Part shown: piece by piece, positions 33,334-45,557 of the stretch
Position numbering within the stretch: the stretch's first letter is position 1
How the letters are laid out: each line of letters opens with the position of its first letter
DNA from: Bos javanicus
Taxonomy: Eukaryota > Chordata > Mammalia > Artiodactyla > Bovidae
Direction: 5' to 3'
Assembly: GCF_032452875.1 (NCBI RefSeq)
Contig: NC_083871.1
Location: 1,711,692 to 1,775,691, forward strand
Length of the DNA stretch: 64,000 nt
The notes under the pieces: model-generated
What the model was told of the DNA's origin: nothing
Database searches by the model: none
The model's input: the letters and a program-made list of their open reading frames with translations, nothing else
Program-made: the position numbers and the translations under genes

Positions 33334-34421
33334 ATGTTGTAGGAAGTGGTTTGGGATCTCACGGGGGAGAAAGGTGAGTCATATGGTTATCTATGCTGAC
33401 AGCTGCCTTTCTGGACCATGTCTACTACCTACATCCTTTAGGCAATTTAGAGGGAATGTCAAAGATGCTTCTTGAGTCTTTTGGGGCTTGATTGTTTTCC
33501 ACTTGAAATAATCCACATGCATAAGAGATATTTTGGAGTGGCAAATTTTGCCCCTCCTACCCTTGGGAACATAGAGGAAAATAATCAGGAGATGGGGATA
33601 TGAACAAATATAATGAAATGTAGAAGCTAGAAAATAAAATATTTGTCCATAGGCAGTCCAGAGAAGGACAAAAAAAAAAAAGAATAATGAAAACCATAAT
33701 AATAATAATAATGATATCAGGATACTATTGAGAGGCACAGTGAGCTTTCAACATGAAAGGCCAAGGCAGGCAGAGCATAAGGAATGAAAAACAGTCCACA
33801 GGTACTGGTAAAATTTCAAATTTATAAAATTAGAAAGAGGGGGATGTAATTTTAAGAGTTTAAATAAATGAAAATCAAGTAAAAAGCCCAGAAAGACACA
33901 CATATCATATATGATACTGATTCACATCAGAGACAGTGAAGAAAGGGAGAGTGTGGAATTTACAATACATCCCATCCATGTGGCAACAAGTACACTGGAG
34001 CTTGTGCAAATCTATCTCCACCCTCAGCATTCCCCAAAGCATCCAGGTGTTAAGTTTCAAACCTCTGGCTTCTCTGGGGGTGCATGTTTATAATTATGCT
34101 TGATTATTTGATCTTATAGTCATAAAATCTGTCTTAATTTTCTGGAAGACAGAACATAAATAATTGGTTGCTTGAATATCTGAAAGAAAATTAAAAAAAA
34201 ATTATTAGGTAAAGTGGCATAAAGTTGGTAAAGAAATGAGATTTTTTTTAAAAAATTGAAAAAAGAGAAATCCAAAAACAGTAAAAGTAAGAAAAATTAC
34301 AAAGCTATGAAGAATGAGGAAATGATTGTATTTTCAATTACAAACCAAGTGCTTTAAACAAAATTAAGATGGAACAAGTCATCTAATGACAAACTATGAA
34401 AAGTAAAGACATGTTTGGGAT
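33334..34421. other. Unassigned DNA with small microsatellites
   Basis: AAT-type repeat at 33698-33711 and several A-runs. No gene found. Confidence 0.5.
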
Positions 34422-34780
34422 GGAAAAACATGTCTCTCAGCAAAAGAGACACTGATGTATAGAACAGTCTTATGGAGTCTGTGGGAGAGGGAGAGGGTGG
34501 GAAGATTTGGGAGAATGGCATTGAAACATGTAAAATATCATGTATGAAATGAGTTGCCAGTCCAGGTTCGATGCACGATACTGATACTGGATGCTTGGGG
34601 CTAGTGCACTGGGATGACCCAGAGGGATGGTATGGGGAGGGAGGAGGGAGGAGGGTTCAGGATGGGGAACACATGTATACCTGTGGCGGATTCATTTTGA
34701 TATTTGGCAAAACTAATACAATTATGTAAAGTTTAAAAATAAAATTAAATTAAAAAAAAAAAAAAGGAAAAACATGTCTC
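34422..34780 (+). mobile_element. L1 (bovine) 3' end insertion with 16-bp target duplication
   Basis: A 327-bp 5'-truncated L1 3' UTR (34438-34764) with poly-A tail, flanked by perfect 16-bp copies of GGAAAAACATGTCTCT at 34422-34437 and 34765-34780. A textbook target-primed insertion. Confidence 0.95.
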
Positions 34781-35116
34781 TTTTCCATAACGATTAATGT
34801 TTCTCTTGAGATTCTTGAAATTCTTGGAACATTAAGCCATGAGCTGACAACCATAGCAAGTGAACACTTCCTTGAAGATGGCGCTGATGTTAACAATTTT
34901 ACCTGCCTTCTTGGTTAGGTGTTCTGGGAAGTGAATTTGCCAGGTGTAGTAGCTGACATCATGGATGAATGGAATTGAGTTGGTATGCAATATATTCAGC
35001 TCTAAGTATGCCCACATTTAAACATGTCCTATTAGCTTCACTGCATTCAACAACCAATATATATAGCTCCTCAATGTGTCTAAACTGTCATTCCTGGCAA
35101 CACTTACCCTTTGGAC
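34781..35116. other. Unassigned DNA
   Basis: No gene or repeat recognised. Confidence 0.45.
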
Positions 35117-36025
35117 AGTTTAGTCGCTCAGTCATGTCACACTCTTTGTGACCCCATGGACTACAGCCTACCAGGCCTCCCTGGAGCTTGCTCAAACTCA
35201 TGTCCATTGAGTCGGTGATGCCATCCCAACTATCTCATCCACTGTCGTTCCCTTCTCCTCCTGCCTTCAATCTTTCCCAGCATCAGGGACTTTTCCAATA
35301 AGTCAGTTCTTTGATTCAGATGGCCAAAGTATTGGAGCTTCAGTTTCAGATCAGTCCTTCCAATGAATATTCAGTACTGATTTCTTTTAGGATTGACTGG
35401 TTTGATCTCCTTGCAGTACCAGGGACTCTCAAGAGTCTTCTCCAACACCACACAGATCAAAAGCATCAGTTATTCAGCTCTCAGCTTTCTTTTATTAAGG
35501 TCCAACTCTCACATCTATACATGACTACTGGAAAAACCAAAGCTTTGACTAGATGGACCTTCATCAGTAAAGTAATGTCTCTCTGCTTTTTAATATGCTG
35601 TCTATGTGGTCATAGCTTTTCTTCTAAGGAACAAGCATATTTTAATTTGATGGCTGTAGTCACCATCTGCAGTGATTTTTGGAGCCCAAGAAAGTAAAAT
35701 CTGTCACTGGTTCCATTGTTTCCCCATCTATTTGCCGTGAAGCGATGGGATTAGATCCCACGATCTTAGTTTTCTGAATGTTGAGTTTAAAGCCAGCTTT
35801 TTCACGTTCCTTTTTCACTTTCATCAGGACATTATCTAATTCTTCTTTGCTTTCTGTGATAAAGGTTGTGTCATCTGAATATCTGAGGTTATTGACATTT
35901 CTTTTGGAAATATTGATTCCAGATTGTGCTTCATCTAGCCTGGCATTTCACATGATGTACATGGCATATAAGTCAAATAAGCATGGCAAAAATATATACC
36001 CTTTACATACTCCTTTCCCAATTTG
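35117..36025 (-). mobile_element. BovB LINE, 5'-truncated, left arm of a head-to-head pair
   Basis: 3' end at the left (AGTTTAGTCGCTCAGTCATG), truncated 5' end at the right, in the RT domain. Frames are heavily broken. Confidence 0.93.
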
Positions 36026-36135
36026 AGAACTTCCCAATTTTCAAGTTTCTGGCACTGACAGGCAGGTTCTTAACCACTAGAATCATTTGTGAAGCCTCTC
36101 TGAAAGGTAATATATTTGTGTAAAAAATTTATATT
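36026..36135. other. Spacer between head-to-head BovB copies with a SINE scrap
   Basis: 36043-36100 (CACTGACAGGCAGGTTCTTA ... GTGAAGCC) is the head of a minus-strand Bov-tA; the rest is AT-rich. Confidence 0.6.
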
Positions 36136-37326
36136 TATATATGTTCAAGCTGGTTTTAGAAAAGGCAGAGGAACCAGAGCTCAAATTGCCAACATCCACT
36201 GGATCATCGAAAAAGCAAGAGAGTTCCAGAAAAACATCGATTTCTGCTTTATTGACTATGCCAAAGCCTTTGACTGTGTGTATCACAATAAACTGTGGAA
36301 AATTCTGAAAGAGATGGGAATACCAGACCACCTGACCTGCCTCTTGAGAAACCTATATGCAGGTCAGAAAGCAACAGTTAGAACTGGATATGGAACAACA
36401 GACTGGTTCCAAATAGGAAAAGGCTGTACATTGTCACCCTGCTTATTTAACTTATACACAGAATACGTCATGAGAAACGCTGGGCTGGAAGAAGCACAGG
36501 CTGGAATCAAGATTGCTGGGAGAAATATCAATAACCTCAGATATGCAGATGACACCACCCTTATGGCAGAAAGTGAAGAGGATCTAAAAAGCCTCTTGAT
36601 GAAAGTGAAAGAGGAGAATGAAAAAGTTGACTTAAAGCTCAACGTTCAGAAAACGAAGATCGTGGCATCTAGTCCCATCACTTCATGACAAATAGATGGG
36701 GAAACAGTGGAAACAGTGTCAGACTTTATTTTTGGGGGGCTCCAAAATCATTGCAGATGGTGATTGCAGCCATGAAATTAAAAAGCACTTACTCCTTGGA
36801 AGGAAAGTCGTGACCAACCTAGATAACACATTAAAAAGCAGAGATATTACTTTGCCAACAAAGGTCCGTCTAGTCAAGGCTATGATTTTTCCAGTGGTCA
36901 TGTATGGATGTGAGAGTTGGACTGTGAAGAAAGCTGAGCGCCAAAGAATTGATGCTTTGAACTGTGGTGTTGGAGAAGACTCATGCGAGTCCCTTGGACT
37001 GCAAGGAGATCCAACCAGTCCATTCTAAAGGAGACCAGTCCTGGGTGTTCATGTGGAAGGACTGATGCTGAGGCTGAAACTCCAATACTTTGGCCACCTC
37101 ATGTGAAGACTTGACTCATTGGAAAAGACCCTGATGCTGGGAGGGATTGGGGGCAGGAGGAGAAGGGAATGACAGAGAATGAGATGGCTGGATGGCACCA
37201 CCTACTCGATGCACATGAATTTGAGTGAACTCCGGGAGTTGGTGTTAGACAGGGAGGCCTGGCATGCTGTGATTCATGGGGTCACAAAGAGTCGGATACA
37301 ACTGAGCAACTGAACTGAACTGACTG
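36136..37326 (+). mobile_element. BovB LINE, 5'-truncated, right arm of a head-to-head pair
   Basis: Begins in the RT finger/palm region, with motif A FIDYAKAFDCVYHNKLW and YADDTT (frame 36116-36688, 190 codons). Four codons around motif B are lost (IGKGCTLSP). A CTT-ATGA change stops the frame at 36688. The 3' end has ACTGAACTGAACTGACTGAA units. Confidence 0.94.
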
Positions 37327-37507
37327 AAGAAAAGATATTTTTAATTTGAACTGATCTTCATAAGACAACTGATAATGCCACATGAGTTGAAAATACTTCC
37401 AGTACAAAGGAAAAGATAGATTTTCCATGAATGTATCTGCAGGCTTCTGGTGACCAAGTTCCTGTATTTTTTAAGAGGTGTGGAGGGCAGAAATAACTTA
37501 CAATAAG

Positions 37508-37682
37508 AAGTACAATTTTTAATGGCTGAGTAATATTCCATTGTGTACCATAGCTATGTACCATAGCTTTCTTATCTATTCATCTGCTGATGGACATTTA
37601 GGTTGCTTCCATGTCCTGGCAAAACTAATACAATTATGTAAAGTTTAAAAATAAAATTAAAAAAGAAAAAAGTACAATTTTA
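37508..37682 (+). mobile_element. L1 insertion with inverted 5' segment (twin priming)
   Basis: Flanked by 12-bp target duplications AAGTACAATTTT (37508-37519 and 37671-37682). 37520-37618 is L1 ORF2-end sequence in minus orientation, and 37619-37670 is the L1 3' end in plus orientation with an A-rich tail. A CATAGCTATGTACCATAG stutter near 37548-37567 lies inside the inverted part. Confidence 0.9.
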
Positions 37683-38144
37683 AGTCCCCATTACCACATA
37701 AAACAACTAAAGTGGAAATCAAACTACTCCAACCTACAGCAATTTATATATAATTTCTTATATGTATGTTACATTCCTTTCTTAAGAAAAATAGTAAAGA
37801 ATCGTATTTACATTATAATATCCCTTCTATTCACATGCATTGATTATTTTTTATAGTTACGTTATTATTGTATTATTTTAATGACAAATTCTTATTAAAT
37901 GACTTGAATTTTTTCATATTTCTTTGAACTTTATAAGTAGTATCTGAGATTTAGAGAACCAAAGCAAGAAAACACAGATACAAATAGATATAGTAACAGA
38001 TTAAAAGTTCCGTTAATGGTCGTGAGAGGTACAGTGTACCGCTGGAGCAGTTGTCCTTATCTACTAGCTCAGAAGTTTTCTTTATATATGATTTTCTATA
38101 AAGACCTGGTGGTGGTAGTGGAATCTGCTTAGTAAAAATTAATC
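37683..38144. other. Unassigned AT-rich DNA
   Basis: No gene or repeat recognised. Confidence 0.45.
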
Positions 38145-39758
38145 TTCTGGAGTTCACCCAGACTCACGTCCATCGAGTCAGTGATGCCATCCAGCCATCT
38201 GATCCTCTGTCGTCCCCTTCTCCTCCAGCCCCCAATCCCTCCCAGCAGCAGAGTCCTTTCCAATGAGTCAACTTTTCGCATGAGGTGGCCAAAGTACTGG
38301 AGTTTCAGCTTTAGCATCATTCCTTCCAAAGAAATCCCAGGGCTGATCTCCTTCAGAATGGACTGGTTGGATCTCCTTGCAGTCCAAGGGACTCGCATGA
38401 GTCTTCTCCAACACCACAGTTCAAAAGCATCAATTCTTCAGCGCTCAGCTTTCTTCACAGTCCAACTCTCACATCCATACATGACCACTGGAAAAACCAT
38501 AGCCTTGACTAGACGAACCTTGTTGGCAAAGTAATGTCTCTGCTTTTGAATATGCTATCTAGGTTGGTCATAACTTTCCTTCCAAGGAGTAAGCGTCTTT
38601 TAATTTCATGGCTGCAATCACCATCTGCAGTGATTTTGGAGCCCCCCCCCCCCCCACCACCACCACCAAAATAAAGTCTGACAGTGTTTCCACTGTTTCC
38701 CCATCTATTTCCCATGAAGTGATGGGACCAGATGCCATGATCTTCGTTTTCTGAATGTTGAGCTTTAAGCCAACTTTTTCACTCTCCAGTTTCACTTTCA
38801 TCAAGAAGCTTTTTAGTTCCTCTTCACTTTCTGCCATAAGGGTGGTGTCATCTGCATATCTGAGGTTATTGATATTTCTCCGGGCAATCTTGATTCCAGC
38901 TTGTGCTTCTTCCAGTCCAGAGTTTCTCATGATGTACTCTGCATAGAAGTTAAATAAGCAGGGTGACAATATACAGCCTTGATGTACTCCTTTTCCTATT
39001 TGGAACCATTCTGTTGTTCATGTCCAGTTCTAACTGTTGCTTCCTGACCTGCATATAGGTTTCTCAAGAGGCAGGTCAGGTGGTCTGGTATTCCCATCTC
39101 TTTCAGAATGTTCCACAGTTTATTGTGATTCACACAGTTAAAGGCTTTGGCATAGTCAATAAAGCAGAAATAGATGTTTTTCTGGAACTCTCTTGCTTTT
39201 TCAATGATCCAGCAGATGTTGGCAATTTGATCTCTGGTTCTTCTGCCTTTTCTAAAACCAGCTTGAACATCTGGAAGTTCACGGTTCACGTATTGCTGAA
39301 GCCTGGCTTGGAGAATTTTGAGCATTACTTTACAAGCATGTGAAATGAGTGTAATTGTGTGGTAGTTTGAACATTATTTGGCATTGCCTTTCTTTGGGAT
39401 TGGAATGAAAACTGACCTTTTCCAGTCCTGTGGCCACTGCTGAGTTTTCCAAATTTGCTGGCATATTGAGTGCAGCACTGTCACAGCATCGTCTTTCAGG
39501 ATTTGAAATAGCTCAACTGGAATTCCATCACCTCCACTAGCTATGTTCATAGTGATGCTTTCTAAGGCCCACTTGACTTCACTTTCCAGGATGTCTGGCT
39601 CTAGGTGATCACTGACTCGATGGACATGAGTCTGGGTGAACTCCGGGAGTTAGTGATGGACAGGGAGGCCTGGCATGCTGCGCTTCATGGGGTCGCAAGG
39701 AGTCGGACACAACTGAGCAACTGATCTGATCTGATCTGAGTGACTGAACTGAACTGAA
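38145..39758 (+). mobile_element. BovB LINE with a large inverted 5' segment
   Basis: 38145-39608 is BovB RT-to-C-terminus in minus orientation. It joins directly, near 39607-39618, to the last ~150 bp of BovB in plus orientation, ending in the CTGAACTGAACTGAAC tail. The outer ends of the two parts overlap by ~35-40 bp of BovB sequence (the GATGGACRTGAGTCTGGGTG region). Flanks AAAAATTAATCTT (left) and AAAAATATAACTT (right) may be a decayed target duplication. A C14 run with (CAC)n at 38643-38668 interrupts the coding sequence. Confidence 0.88.
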
Positions 39759-39770
39759 CAAAAATATAAC

Positions 39771-40411
39771 TTCCCAAAATACCCGCATTTGGAAATGTAA
39801 AATATAATGGTAAAATATCTGTGGATCAAGAAGTATAAGTCAAACAGAAATTATAAAACATTTTAAAACTGTATAACATGAAAATATCATATATTAAAAC
39901 ATATGTGATGCAGTTAAAGTACTTAGTTATCTGCACAGTTAAATGCATGGACTGGAAAAAGACAAATGACTGAAAATTAATGCTGTCAACACAGCAAATG
40001 GAAAAAAGGCACAAAAAAGAAGTTTTGACAAAAAGAAAGGCCAGAGAAGTACAAGAAAGGAAATAAAAATAAGAATATAATTAAAATAGGAAACAAAGAA
40101 TACCAGCAAATCACACACACAAAACCAAAATCCAGTAATTTTTGAAAAGCTAAGAAAACAGAAATAACAAAATCCTGGCAACTTAGATCAGGGGACAAAA
40201 TAAAAAGGCACAAGTATATTAGGAATTTAAAAAGGATTCAGTAGACTCCCCCCACCCCCCAACCATATGTATTTGTTTTAACACTTTTGGTTATAAACGA
40301 TCAAAAACCCAGTATAAACTGACTCTAATAAGTATTGAGTTTATTGGTTCATGTCATGGTAAAGTCCAAAGAGAGGCATGGCTCATAAAGACTCCTCAAG
40401 AGTAAAAGTTA
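39771..40411. other. Unassigned AT-rich DNA
   Basis: No gene or repeat recognised. C-runs at 40247-40260. Confidence 0.45.
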
Positions 40412-40669
40412 TATTGCTCAGTCACTCAGTCATGTCCAACTCTTTCCAGCCGCATGGACTGCGGTCTTGCCAGGCTTCTCCAAGCATGGGACTGGAGATC
40501 CCTCCAGGATCTCCAATGGATCTTGCATGGGATCCTCCACGCAAGAACACTGGAGCGGGTTGCCATTTCCTTCTCCAGGTATCTGACCGACCCAGGGATG
40601 GAACCCATGTCTCCTGCATCTCCTGCACTGGCAGGCAGATCCTTTACCACTGAGCCACCTGAGAAGTGA
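40412..40669 (-). mobile_element. Bov-A2/Bov-tA SINE
   Basis: Minus orientation, 3' end left (GCTCAGTCACTCAGTCATGT), tRNA-like head right (CCTTTACCACTGAGCCACCT). Confidence 0.92.
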
Positions 40670-41261
40670 CATTACCATGACCCAAACTCAACCTTGTTTC
40701 TCTGAGTCTCTCAGTTCCCCTCTCCTCCACATTAGTTTCATTATCGTCAGACTCTTCCCTCATACGGCAGCACAGCTAGAGCCAGTACCCTGGTAACAAT
40801 GTTCTGGAGTGAAAGGGGAAGGATCGCCTTTCCAGGGTCTCAGTAGATGTATTGTTATATTTTATTGTCTCTGATTGGCTCAGGAGCCTATCCCTAATCT
40901 AGTAAACTATAGCCCAGGTAACAAGCTCCTCTAGTAGGCTAAGCTGGAATCACATCTCTCTGCTGAAGTAGGCATGATGAGTAGCATGTTAAACACACTC
41001 AAAGTGCAGTTAGAGAGGCATAGTGAATGGCTGTGCTGGAGCAAAAAAATAAAATAACACGATGAACTACATCACGGCTTTATGTTGTATTTTAAATGGG
41101 ACTCCCACCCTATAAGCTCACCGAGATGAGTTGATTGTCAAATATTCCTCCATGTAACAAAAATGCAATCTGTTGCATTTAATGCTTCAGTATTATTCAA
41201 TGTACCTGAATACTACAGGCCATTTGCCAAAACTAACTATTCAGGTTTGTGCACATTGGGT
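40670..41261. other. Unassigned low-copy-looking DNA
   Basis: No gene supported. The 40780-40960 segment looks like an old interspersed repeat, but I cannot name it. Confidence 0.4.
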
Positions 41262-41495
41262 TTCCCAGGTGGTTTAGTGGTAAAGAGGGGCTTCCTTGGT
41301 GGCTCAGAGGTTAAAGAGACTGCTTGGAATGTGGGAGACCCAGGTTCGATCCCTGGGTCGGGAAGATCCCCTGGAGGGGGCGATGGCAACCCACTCCAGT
41401 ACTCTTGCCTGGAGAATCCCATGGAGGGAGGAGCCTGGTAGGCTACAGTCAATGGGGTGGCAAAGGTTTGGGCACAACTGAGTGACTGAGCATGG
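41262..41495 (+). mobile_element. Bov-tA SINE with a doubled head
   Basis: GGGTTTCCCAGGTGGTTTAG TGGTAAAGAG at 41258-41287 is the first ~30 bp of a Bov-tA, directly followed by a second, complete SINE starting GGGCTTCCTTGGTGGCTCAG at 41288. The B-box GGTTCGATCCC is intact in the second. Confidence 0.88.
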
Positions 41496-41663
41496 CATGG
41501 TACAAATTTGTTCTTTTTGACAGATATTAGCCGACAGATTCAACCACTTCTTGACATCCATTTCTAAATCACTTGGTTCCTTTCAAGCAGGTTTTTAATA
41601 AACCGACTATCTTAAAATTACTCCAGTGCTCTATAAAAAGTTTGTTCTTTGCTTATTTAAGAC

Positions 41664-41829
41664 TTATTTATTGAGTGCTCTGGCCTGGAGGGGTAGGGTG
41701 GGGAGAGAGACGGAAAGGGGGATCAGGACCTGGGGCTGATTTATGTTGATGTATGGCAAAAACCATCACAATATTATAAAGCCATTATCCTCCAGTTAAA
41801 ATAAATAATAAAAAAGAATTAATTATTGA
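41664..41829 (+). mobile_element. L1 3' end, variant subfamily
   Basis: 5'-truncated 3' UTR with GTTGATGTATGGCAAAAACC and an A-rich tail. Probable 11-bp target duplication TTATTTATTGA / TTAATTATTGA with one mismatch. Confidence 0.75.
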
Positions 41830-42329
41830 AAAAAAAATCTTGTACATCGTTCAGTCTCTTATCTCCTGAGTTTTTTGTTTTTTGTTTTTTTTTCCCCACT
41901 ACGATACTCAGCATTAGGTAATGGTGGAAAATTAGAAAGACGGAAAACTGTTAGTGGACAGATGTACAAATTGACACATCAGTAAGTGGACAAATAAAGT
42001 GATATTGGATATCTAGAGAGGTAAGTTTTTAGATATGCACATAGATTAATAGATAATCAGTTCATGTATAACATATATAGTAAAGATAATTGCAAACTCT
42101 TCGAAGGTTAGAATTGAGTAGTTGAAGAAAAGAGTTAAGTCAAACCATCAGTTTGTTCCCTTTGTGTAAGAAAATGTGTATGGCATCTTCACTTTTAAAG
42201 GTTAATTCAGTATAATATAGAATTGGATGTTGTTCTGTGTTTTTTTTCTTTCAACACCAAATAATATTTCATTTTTCTTATTTGTTTGGTCTCTGATGTG
42301 TGGTATCATATAATTGTTATTCTTTTTCC
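41830..42329. other. Unassigned AT-rich DNA
   Basis: No gene or repeat recognised. Confidence 0.45.
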
Positions 42330-42439
42330 TCTATAGGTCAAGTGTCTTTTTTTTTGTTGTTTTTTTAACTCTGGCTTTTTTTTTTTTTTTTAATTTTCTT
42401 TTTATTTTTAGTTCCATATATGCTATATGTGATATGCCT

Positions 42440-42441
<2 letters not shown>

Positions 42442-42481
<40 letters not shown>
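42442..42481. repeat. (GT)n microsatellite
   Basis: About 20 uninterrupted GT units. Confidence 0.97.
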
Positions 42482-42484
<3 letters not shown>

Positions 42485-42825
42485 GGTATTTATTCTGCTT
42501 GGTGCTCTCTGAGTTTTTGGATTTGTAATTTGGTGTCTATCATTGATTTGTAGATGCATTTGGACATTATTTCAAATATTTCTTCTGCTCTGTTCCACCT
42601 ATTTATGATATTTCAATTTCATATATCATAAACCACTTGAAATTGCCCAATGGTTCTTGAATGTTTTGTATTTATGTGGATTTTTCCCCATGCTTTCTTC
42701 TCTTGGTATTTCTGTTTGAGAAGTTTCTATTAACATATGATCAAGTTCAATGATTTTTTTCCCTCATCCATGTCCATTCTACTGATGAGTCTATCAAAGG
42801 TATGCTTTCTTTTATTTTTCTATTA

Positions 42826-42905
42826 ATTAAATTTGTTTATTTTTAATTGGAAGATAATTGTTTTATGATATTTTGCTTGTTTCTGCCAAACATCAACATG
42901 AATCT
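42826..42905 (-). mobile_element. Short L1 3' end fragment
   Basis: In minus orientation GATTCATGTTGATGTTTGGC followed by an AATTATCTTCCAATTAAAAA tail segment, the variant L1 3' end. Confidence 0.7.
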
Positions 42906-43229
42906 CTTTTACTTTAATGATTTTTATTTCTAGCATATCTTTTTAGTTTTTTCTTAAAGTTACCTCATAGTATGTTTGTTTTTTCATACTGTTTACTTTT
43001 CCTAGTAGAGACTATAGCATGTTAATTCTAGTTATTTTGAATTTTATGTTGATATCCAACATTTAAGTCAGATTTTTAATAATAGCTTCTCTCTTTTTTG
43101 CTTTATCTTGGCATTTGATGTACCTTTTTCTCCTCTATTGGAAGTCAGACATGTTTTATTAGGTAACAGGAACTGAGGTACATAGGCCTTTAGCATGGGG
43201 ATTTATGTTTTTCCTGCTGGGAATTAAAC

Positions 43230-44272
43230 ACTGATGCTTTTGAACTGTAGTGTTGGAAAAGACTCTTGAGAGTCCCTTGGACTGCAAGGGGACCCAACCA
43301 TTCTATCCTAAAGGAGACCAGTCCTGGGTGTTCAGTGGAAGGACTGATGTTGAAGCTGAAACTCCAATACTTTGGCCACCTCATGTGAAGAATTGACTCA
43401 TTGGAAAAGACTCACACTGAGGAAACCAGAAGGGAAAGAGACACATGTACCCCAGTGTTCATCGCAGCACTGTTTATAATAGCCAGGACATGGAAGCAAC
43501 CTAGATGCCCATCAGCAGATGAATGGATAAAGAAAGCTGTGGTACATATACACAATGGAGTATTACTCAGCCATTAAAAAGAATACATTTGAATCAGTTC
43601 TAATGAGATGGATAAAACTGGAACCTATTATACAGAGTGAAGTAAGCCAGAAAGAAAAACACCAATACAGTATACTAAAGCATATATATGGAATTTAGAA
43701 AGATGGTAACAATAACCCTGTGTACGAGACAGCAAAAGAGACACCGATGTATAGGTCAGTCTTATGGACTCTGTGGGAGAGGGAGAGGGTGGGGAGATTT
43801 GGGAGAGTAGCATTGAAACATGTATAATATCATGTATGAAACGAGTCACCAGTCCAGGTTCGATGCACGATACTGGATGCTTGGGGCTGGTGCACTGGGA
43901 CGACCCAGAGGGAGGGTGGTGGGGGTGGGAGGAGGGAGGAGGGTTCAGGATGGGGAACGCGGGTATACCTGTGGCGGATTCATTTCGATATTTGGCAAAA
44001 CTAATACAATATTGTAAAGTTTAAAAATAAAATTAAATTAAAAACAAAAAAGAAAAGACTCTGATGCTGGGAGGGATTGGGGGCAGGAGGAGAAGGGGAC
44101 GACAGAGGATGAGATGGCTGGATGACATCACCAACTCGATAGACATGTGTTTGAGTGAACTCTAGGAGTTGGTGATAGACAGGGAGGCCTGGCATGCTAT
44201 GGTTCATGGGGTTGCAAAGAGTTGGACACGACTGAGTGACTGAACTGAACTGAACTGGACTGAAAGCTCACT
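43230..44272 (+). mobile_element. BovB LINE 3' end interrupted by L1
   Basis: Two BovB pieces (43230-43413 and 44062-44272) are contiguous in the consensus: the break falls in GAAAAGACTC. The 5' piece encodes the ELWCWRRLL-type segment in broken frame; the 3' piece ends in CTGAACTGAACTGAACTGGA. Confidence 0.93.
43414..44051 (+). mobile_element. L1 (bovine) inserted in BovB
   Basis: A 638-bp 5'-truncated L1 starting at the ACACTGAGGAAACCAGAA region of ORF2, with full 3' UTR and A-rich tail. A perfect 10-bp target duplication GAAAAGACTC lies at 43404-43413 and 44052-44061. Confidence 0.95.
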
Positions 44273-45089
44273 ATAGTTGAAGGTAGTAGAGGCTTCAGAG
44301 TCCTCTGAGTGGCTTTATAAATTTTCCTTTCTTTGCTTAGGGCTTCCTTAGGCGCTCTTCCCCAGAGTCAGCACCTTTCAGCCCTAATAATAATCCTCTA
44401 TGGTCACACTGGAGCCTTGGTGGTGCTGCAGGACCTTGGGGTGGGGCATTCTATAATCTTCTGATTGATATCAGTGTCTTGTTTATCCCTTAGTTTACTT
44501 TTCCACCCATCACCCTTTCACTCTTAGTCCCTGCCAGGACTGCAGGTTTCCCAGTCTATTTCCTTGAAGACCTGATCCCTGTTGGATGAGACAGAGGCTA
44601 AAGTAGGCTGGAGGGAAATGAATGTCCTATCCCCGGGGCAGGTAAGGTTCTGGCAGTCTTCTTCCTGGAAATGCAGGTCTTTATTTTGGAGAAGTCTCTG
44701 GGCCTCTTTCACAGTGGTTGCTCCTTTCTGTCTCTTGCCAGAGCCAAGAGAGTATTGTCTTCACAGCTTCACTGTGGAAATCTGGTGGGATTCCTTGAGG
44801 TACAGATATCACTTTCTATGAGTTTCTTAGTCTCATGCTGTCCATGCTCATCTCCAGCAATTCATCAAACTTGATACTTAAGTGCCCGTACCAGCTTCTG
44901 ACTCCAGTAACTTCTCTTCCAATATGCAGATCTCAACTATCTCCCTGGTATACTTATCTAGCATATTTGGGGGTGCCGTTTTATCTTGGGAACTTATCTG
45001 CCTTCTGCATTCAAGGAAAACCATTGATTTTTATGTTGTCCAGCTTTTTCACTGTAAGAATGGAAGTGAGATTCCACACTTTATGAGTT

Positions 45090-45412
45090 GTTTTGTTCAG
45101 TCATTACGTCATGTCTGACTCTTTGTGACCCCATGAGCTGCAACATGCCAGGCTTCCCTTTCCTCACCATCTCCTGCAGTATGCTCAAACTCAAGTCCAT
45201 TGAGTCAGTGATACTATCTAACTATCTCATATCCTCTGCCACTCCTTTCTTTTGCCTTCAATCTTTCCCAACATTAGGGTCTTTTCCAATGAATCATCTC
45301 TTTGTATCAGGTGGCCAAAGTATTGGAGCTTCAGCTTCAGCAACAGTCCTTTCAATGAATATCCAGGGTTGATTTCCTTTATTGACTGGTTTGATCTCCT
45401 TGCTGTCCAAGG
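45090..45412 (-). mobile_element. BovB LINE 3' fragment
   Basis: 3' end at left (TTTTGTTCAGTCATTACGTC), truncated 5' end at right in the CAAGGAG region. Diverged. Confidence 0.9.
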
Positions 45413-45557
45413 AGGCCACAGCCTTGGAAGGAGGGCTAGAGCTGGAGCAGAATGTGGGCAAGAGTGCGTGCTGGAATCATCTTGGCAGGTCAACTGGAGT
45501 GCAGGTTGCCTCTGCTCTGGGCCTGGAAGCGAGTAAGTTGTATATGTGTTTTTTAAG

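Noticed and set aside
42365..42559. Frames containing poly-Thr/His or poly-Val/Cys runs over the GT microsatellite.
   Set aside because: They are translations of a dinucleotide repeat and have no coding support.
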